Origin: Hetaerina americana
Taxonomy: Eukaryota > Arthropoda > Insecta > Odonata > Calopterygidae
Length of the DNA: 64,000 nucleotides
Assembly: GCA_022747635.1 (NCBI GenBank)
Contig: JAKTNV010000009.1
Span: 64,621,677 to 64,685,676 of the forward strand
Reading direction: 5' to 3'
Shown here one piece after another: positions 58,703 through 64,000 of the stretch. How positions within the stretch are numbered: position 1 is the first letter of the stretch; the number at the start of each line of letters is the position of its first letter. The position numbers and the translations under genes are program-made. Below the pieces are notes generated by a model that made no database searches, was not told where the DNA came from, and worked only from the letters and a program-made list of their open reading frames with translations.

Positions 58703-61700
58703 TTTACAGAAATACTTTTAAATTTTAGAGCGCAGGTAGGGAATAGAAAATAAATTCCGTTTTCGTTCGTGAAGGAAACTAGGGGTTGAACTAGTATTTA
58801 ATTACACGATGAGTCATAAATATTTAAATGATCCACGAGGAAGAGGCGACGTCATGGTTGATAGGAAAATCAGACCTGCTATTTGTTTTTGATTCGCCAG
58901 TGGCATATATTTTATTATTTGTTAGTGATTGGTACTAACCCTGATCGCCTTATTCGATTTTTATGGAATCTCTCATGTAAATAGTTCTCTTTTTCCAGTC
59001 AAATCTGCAAAATCTTTTAGTTAGCGTACAGAGGCAAATGAAATATCATAGGATACAAGTTTAATTTTTAGATTCAGATTCTTGCTGCACTCAGTAAAAC
59101 GGCTGCACGATACCTCGGTTTCCTTGTACTTTAGAACCTCTTAATAACTGCTAGAAATGTTTCCAAAAATTACCATTCTTTCCCTCACTTACATAACCTC
59201 GGCTACCTAATGCTCCACTTCTATCACAGTCCTCATTGAAAGGATAATATGACAATGCATTATGAAATACCTGAATGCTTAAATCCTTCCAAGTGTCTCT
59301 TCGCAAAGGAATTGAGAAAGGGATTCCGCGAAGGCCTTACTTGTTAATAAGGCTTACATCGCTTCGCAGGGCGTTCATTTGGGAAATTTAGGATGTTTAA
59401 GGGATCGCACAAAATCGTTTCTAAGAGATCCGATCAAAGATTTCCAGGATGTGATGCGAAGAATCGATTTCGTACGATCGAATGATCTTAATAATTCGCA
59501 ATATTGCCTTGTTCGAAACTATGCTTCAATCTGCGGCAGTCGATACGATGATTTCTTTGATCTTCCTGTCTCTAATAAACCGAATAAGTTGAGAAGGAGA
59601 TGCTGGGAGATATGATTGATGGAAATGACTGCAAACAACATCCACTTGAACCTCAAGACCCTATTAATTTAGGCATTGTGTGAGCTCACGCCGACTAGTC
59701 GAGGCTGAAATTCCAAGCCTGTTGCTCACGATCCCGTTATAGGATTATCAAATCAGAGGATGGGAATTATTTTCGGAGTATTCCACTCTTACACAACGCA
59801 TTGGAATAGGGGAATCCGTTGAGATGATATTTTTTTAATAGATGCGGAATACGGAATCACGCCGTTGGGTTAATAAGTTTTCGAAGCTCGTAAGTATTAT
59901 CGAGTGCGTGATTACAGATCACTTAACAGTCTCAAAAAGGTATCCAAGTATTACTACGTAAACGTCCATAAGATAACAAAAGGAACAATCCTGAACATTC
60001 TGGATTAGCCAACCTCACCTGTATATGAGTTTACCTATACTTCCCGTAAAATTTTGCAAATGCATCCTTTGTTTTATTATTCTCTTCAACTCTACGATAT
60101 TGAAAGCGGCATGGTCGAATTTAAGCATAAAAATATCTTCCCAAATTTCTAGGCATTTGGAGGTAAGCAAGGAATACATACGAGTACATTCAGTTTGAAA
60201 TATATCACCGGAGATTTTCAAATGAATTGGATTGATCTTTGTGTATGATGAGGTTATACAGAACGATACATATAGACTTTGCATAGAAAAGTATATTATT
60301 GTTTCGGAATTATTACTGGGAATCCTTATTATATGGATTTATGCGCCCTATTTTAAATATGGTTCTAAATTTTAATAAGGCAGAATAACAATTGATAGTT
60401 GATTTTGTTGAGGAAAACTTCTAAGAAACAAAACACTTTAACCATTTTTTCCTAAAAAATATCATCATGGTTATTTAAACCACAAATAACTTTATATCAG
60501 GGCCGAAATAAAACTAAGGTCACTCCTTCACAAGGATGGATAGAATAAGAAACGGGTGTGACTTGAGCGTCTTGCTAACAAGATCGGAAATATTTTTTTT
60601 CGCAGCCGTGGGCCCGGTGGAGTGCGCCTCCGTGTTTTTACGACACGAATGCTGTCTTTTTTTTCTATCTCGTTATGGCCCGAAACGCAAATGGCCCCAT
60701 GAGGAAAGATCAAATTTTTTATTCAAGATTATGGGCCATAAAGATTGAGAGGAAGGTTTCTTTTTCATCTCTCGCCCACGCACTTGCCTGATCTTTGCTT
60801 TTCTAAGCGCAAAATAAAAACTTCGGCCACTCAATTTCTCCCATGCAATATATTTATACCAGACGGCTACCCTCTCCACTCTCACCTCTCTAGAGGATCC
60901 GCCACATTTGATCGACTGTGCATCAGCATCTCCTCTCGTAGGAGAATTTTCCTAAAAGACACGGATTTGAATAATTAAGAGTTACTTTAAATACATCAAG
61001 TGTATTCACGAAGCAGTATCCCTATCATTCGGAGTGCAATTACATGTTTCCGGAATTCGCAATGGCGTTTGGCGCTGGTTCAACTCAACTTAGAGCATTG
61101 AAATTCAAAGTTCTAGATCCCTTCCTCATTTATTGGATATTACGAAGATTATTCTGTTGAATGCAGGAAGAAATTGGAGAATTTCATTGAGGAAAAAATC
61201 AAATCCTTAATTATGCAGGTGTGTGCAGAGATAAACCAAGTGACCGATGAGGAAGTCACAGACAATTGGTGAAGAGATGAGCTAAATGAAGAAGGTATCG
61301 GTAAGAAAAGCTAAGCTAATTCAGTAAATTCCGAGTGAATATATTTATCTATACAATGAAATAGAATCAATGACGGAAAGGAAAATCAACCGAGGAGAGC
61401 AAATAATTAGTTACGAAAAACGTGATCGGCGGCAGCAACGTTCAAACTATGAAGGGATAAAGAAATACCGCACAAAACTAAGGAGTGCTTCCAGCCGATT
61501 CTTAGACATAATCTGTAAATTCGATTAAAATATTCTCTCACAAATTTACTTTTACTAAAATGCAGGGCAAATATTGCCCTAAGTCCTAATCTTTAAGAGA
61601 GTACAAAGATTATGGCACAGCATACAAAGTGTAAGGGACCATTAGGAAGAGCGTTGGTCTGCATTGTTTTCTGACGCCCGGAGGTGTGTTCTAAATTGAT

Positions 61701-63138
61701 TTTCTTTCTTTTATACTTGCAATAAATGAAAATTTGTGTCTATAGGATGAAACCCGATATTTTATGCACCAAAAATTGTATTTATCGATTTTGGGTAACG
61801 AGTACGTATTGAAAATTCTGCGCTTTGAAAATGTTTGGAAAATCTTATTGTTTACCATGACCAGAAAGGATAGTGGTGAATTAAGAAATAAACACTTGTA
61901 TTATCGTTGCTTACAAATACTCGATTAAAAAATTTTACTTGGCACGAATACCACAAGTGAATTAACATACAAAACTATCTATGATTTGGACCATACACCA
62001 CAACAATTAATTTATGAATGCAATCGTATAAATTGAATGAAATTACGAATCAATCAGTTTATTAAACTGATTTCATCCATTGGGAAATGTCAATAAAAAA
62101 CTGGCGGAATAATTACAGAATAGTATTAATTTTTCAGCTTTTGAAAATGTATTCAAAATCAGGTAATTGAATTTTTTGATAATAACGCTTTGTTTTGAAA
62201 TAACAAAAAACTGAGGGAGCAGTAAGCTTTTAAAGTTCCTTTTCATATTTTAGGTCTTCGATTTCGTTAAGATTCCAATAATAGCTTGTAAGGTCTGCTA
62301 TAAATAGCAATTATAAAGGAACTTCTCTAAAATTACGATTTATCAGCAAAAGCTTTATATTTCATATGAAATCTCAGAGAGAGTATATTGTGAGTCAATT
62401 TAAACAGATGCCATACTCGCATTTCGTAATACTCGCGGAGCGGTAGTAAATGCAGGTCATTAATCGGGAAAAGAATTCCTCATTATTTAACCTTGGAAAG
62501 GGGTGACTGAGGCTAACGAATCCTTCACCAAGGCATCCTTGTGGACTTGAATATTTTTTTTCATTTTCTTTTATCCAGCGGCTGAGAAGAACTTCTTGGC
62601 AACTCTAGGGCATCGGCTGCAAATCACACCTAGATATGCTTCTCCATGAAATAAATATTTTTCTTTAATTCCGTTCTTCATCTAACTTCTAGACTTATAA
62701 AATGATTCCCAGATATGTCACATGAAACGAATGGCGCCTCAGAAGTTTTAAATCAGAGCTCAAGAGTCTTGGTGGATGGAATAGCGGCTATGGGAATGGA
62801 GGTGCGGATTGCCGGTGACTGGATGAAAAGTCGGGCCCGTGAAGTTGATGAAGGACGGATTTAGTTCTTTTGAGTATGAGGAAAAGCACAATCGTTACAA
62901 GAATATTGCTTCCAAACTAACCACGACTCCTGCCACCGTAACCGTTAATTCCAGCGAAGACATTCGGGACGCTAAAACCCAATCATATTGAGATATAAAA
63001 TTGATCACATACCATAAAAGTTCCGCGATCAAATTAGTATTTCTCGATGAAGTTAAAAGATGTTTTACTTTAGAGTTTTTTATATACTACAAACACACAT
63101 CAGTTCTTTTTACTTAGGTGATGAAAAACTGCATCTAA
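58703..63138. other. unique sequence, no supported gene
   Basis: About 60530-60980 is GC-richer and open in several frames on both strands without motifs. Around 61640-61685 the sequence AGAGCGTTGGTCTGCATTG and GGAGGTGTGTTCTAAATTG could be a very decayed tRNA-like SINE head; too weak to call. Confidence 0.4.
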
Positions 63139-63145
63139 ATTGCTT

Positions 63146-63280
63146 GATGAGGGTAAAAAAGAAACTTTACACTTCCACAATAAATATTCAATCTTTATTG
63201 AGGAAGTGTAAAGTTTTTTTTTACCCTCATCGTGAAGGAATTCCACAAAGTTAAACCTGAAGCTCTTATGCATTGGTTGA
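63146..63280. repeat. family F copy 3 within a long hairpin
   Basis: Positions 63146-63176 and 63202-63231 are inverted (GATGAGGGTAAAAAAGAAAC, then TTTACACTTCC) with a single-base bulge. The loop pairs further (CAATAAA with TTTATTG), so the stem spans nearly 40 pairs. The right arm continues into TGAAGGAATTCCACAAAGTT and AAACCTGAAGCTCTTATG, the family F sequence also present at 43.2 and 54.45 kb. Confidence 0.7.
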
Positions 63281-64000
63281 ATAAACCATAATACTATGAT
63301 CAAACGGTATTATTAAAATCTTTATAATTTTGGAATACATTCACTGTAAACTAATACGGCCAAAATATTCAATACGACCGAGTAAGAAGTGTTCATTTCG
63401 AGATAAATGCGAGAACTTAGAGCGCCCATGGACCATGTTGCCCACGAGTTGAATTGCGACGCGACATTTTTTTCCTTTTCCTTTTGGTTCGCTACAGTTA
63501 GAATTGCTTAATGGGACCACCCATTTTGAAGCATTAAATGCATTTTGTGCATTCGCACTTAATGAAGAATACACGTTCGATCAAAGAAACTTCCCACACA
63601 AGTGACTCACTCCATTTGGGAACTCTGGCACTCGAGACGTTTGAGCTTAATTAATTTGTGCTCTACTTTGCCAATTTCGTTTTCTACATTTTTGTGGCTT
63701 CGACCGCAATAATTGGAAAACTTCAGAACAGAGGCTCCACAAATGCATTCGGAATTGCAACTTCAAAATACGAGTTTTGCTTCTGAAATCTGAAATCAGA
63801 GAAACGCAAAAATTTCACATACGCAAAAAAAACACTTAGATAATTATTCGGAAGATAATTATTCAGCGGGTGTTTATGCAAATTAGTTCAATGGCTGGTG
63901 AGGATTGACTTCACTGGTTCAATAAAAACCCGCATACTCTTGTAAAATATTTCATAAATACATTGCACATTGTATATTGCACTCGCTCAACCACCAGCTC
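63281..64000. other. AT-rich unique sequence, no gene seen
   Basis: Nothing recognised to the window edge. Confidence 0.45.

Noticed and set aside
61630..61690. A further tRNA-like SINE head.
   Set aside because: Only a loose match to A- and B-box words, no body shared with other families.

Overview
This looks like AT-rich nuclear DNA from an animal, most likely an arthropod and probably an insect. I base this on Tc1/mariner transposons with TA target duplications, several families of short tRNA-headed SINEs, decayed LINE reverse-transcriptase fragments, very long (TA)n microsatellites, and the absence of bacterial-style gene packing, operons or ribosome binding sites. The species cannot be told from the sequence alone. 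No host protein-coding gene can be called with confidence; the window reads as intergenic or intronic DNA. The one intact coding region is a mariner transposase.

Layout. Positions 1-16200 are mostly unique AT-rich sequence. They contain two or three small (TA)n tracts, a decayed LINE 3' end (about 3210-4190) and three SINE insertions between 8.8 and 10.8 kb. Around 16.2-16.5 kb lies a GC-richer patch ending in a candidate first coding exon with a textbook splice donor. From 17 to 31 kb come two copies of SINE family A (one badly decayed), a foldback element with a hammerhead-like core (23757-23916), purine-rich blocks, a CRE/CCAAT cluster near 27.19 kb, a strong short hairpin at 27845-27924 and a second LINE 3' end.

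The segment from 32.5 to 41.3 kb is a repeat cluster. It holds about ten long (TA)n tracts, a pair of inverted 346-bp tRNA-like repeats (33848-34705), a complete 1321-bp mariner (34951-36271) with perfect 30-bp inverted ends and an uninterrupted DD34D transposase, two SINE A copies, repeats sharing a fold that abut (TA)n tracts, a palindromic minisatellite, and a second mariner (39009-39761) that kept both ends and its DNA-binding domain but lost the whole catalytic domain. From 41.3 to 64 kb the sequence is again mainly unique. Exceptions are a small repeat family with three copies (43.2, 54.45, 63.2 kb), an inverted pair of tRNA-like sequences (about 50035-50185), a promoter-like pyrimidine-rich block (56.25-56.87 kb) and a second member of the foldback family (58.42 kb).

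The genes do not form a pathway. The 1321-bp mariner could in principle supply its own transposase. The 753-bp derivative could encode only a DNA-binding fragment. SINE copies depend on LINE machinery supplied elsewhere, since the LINE pieces here are broken.
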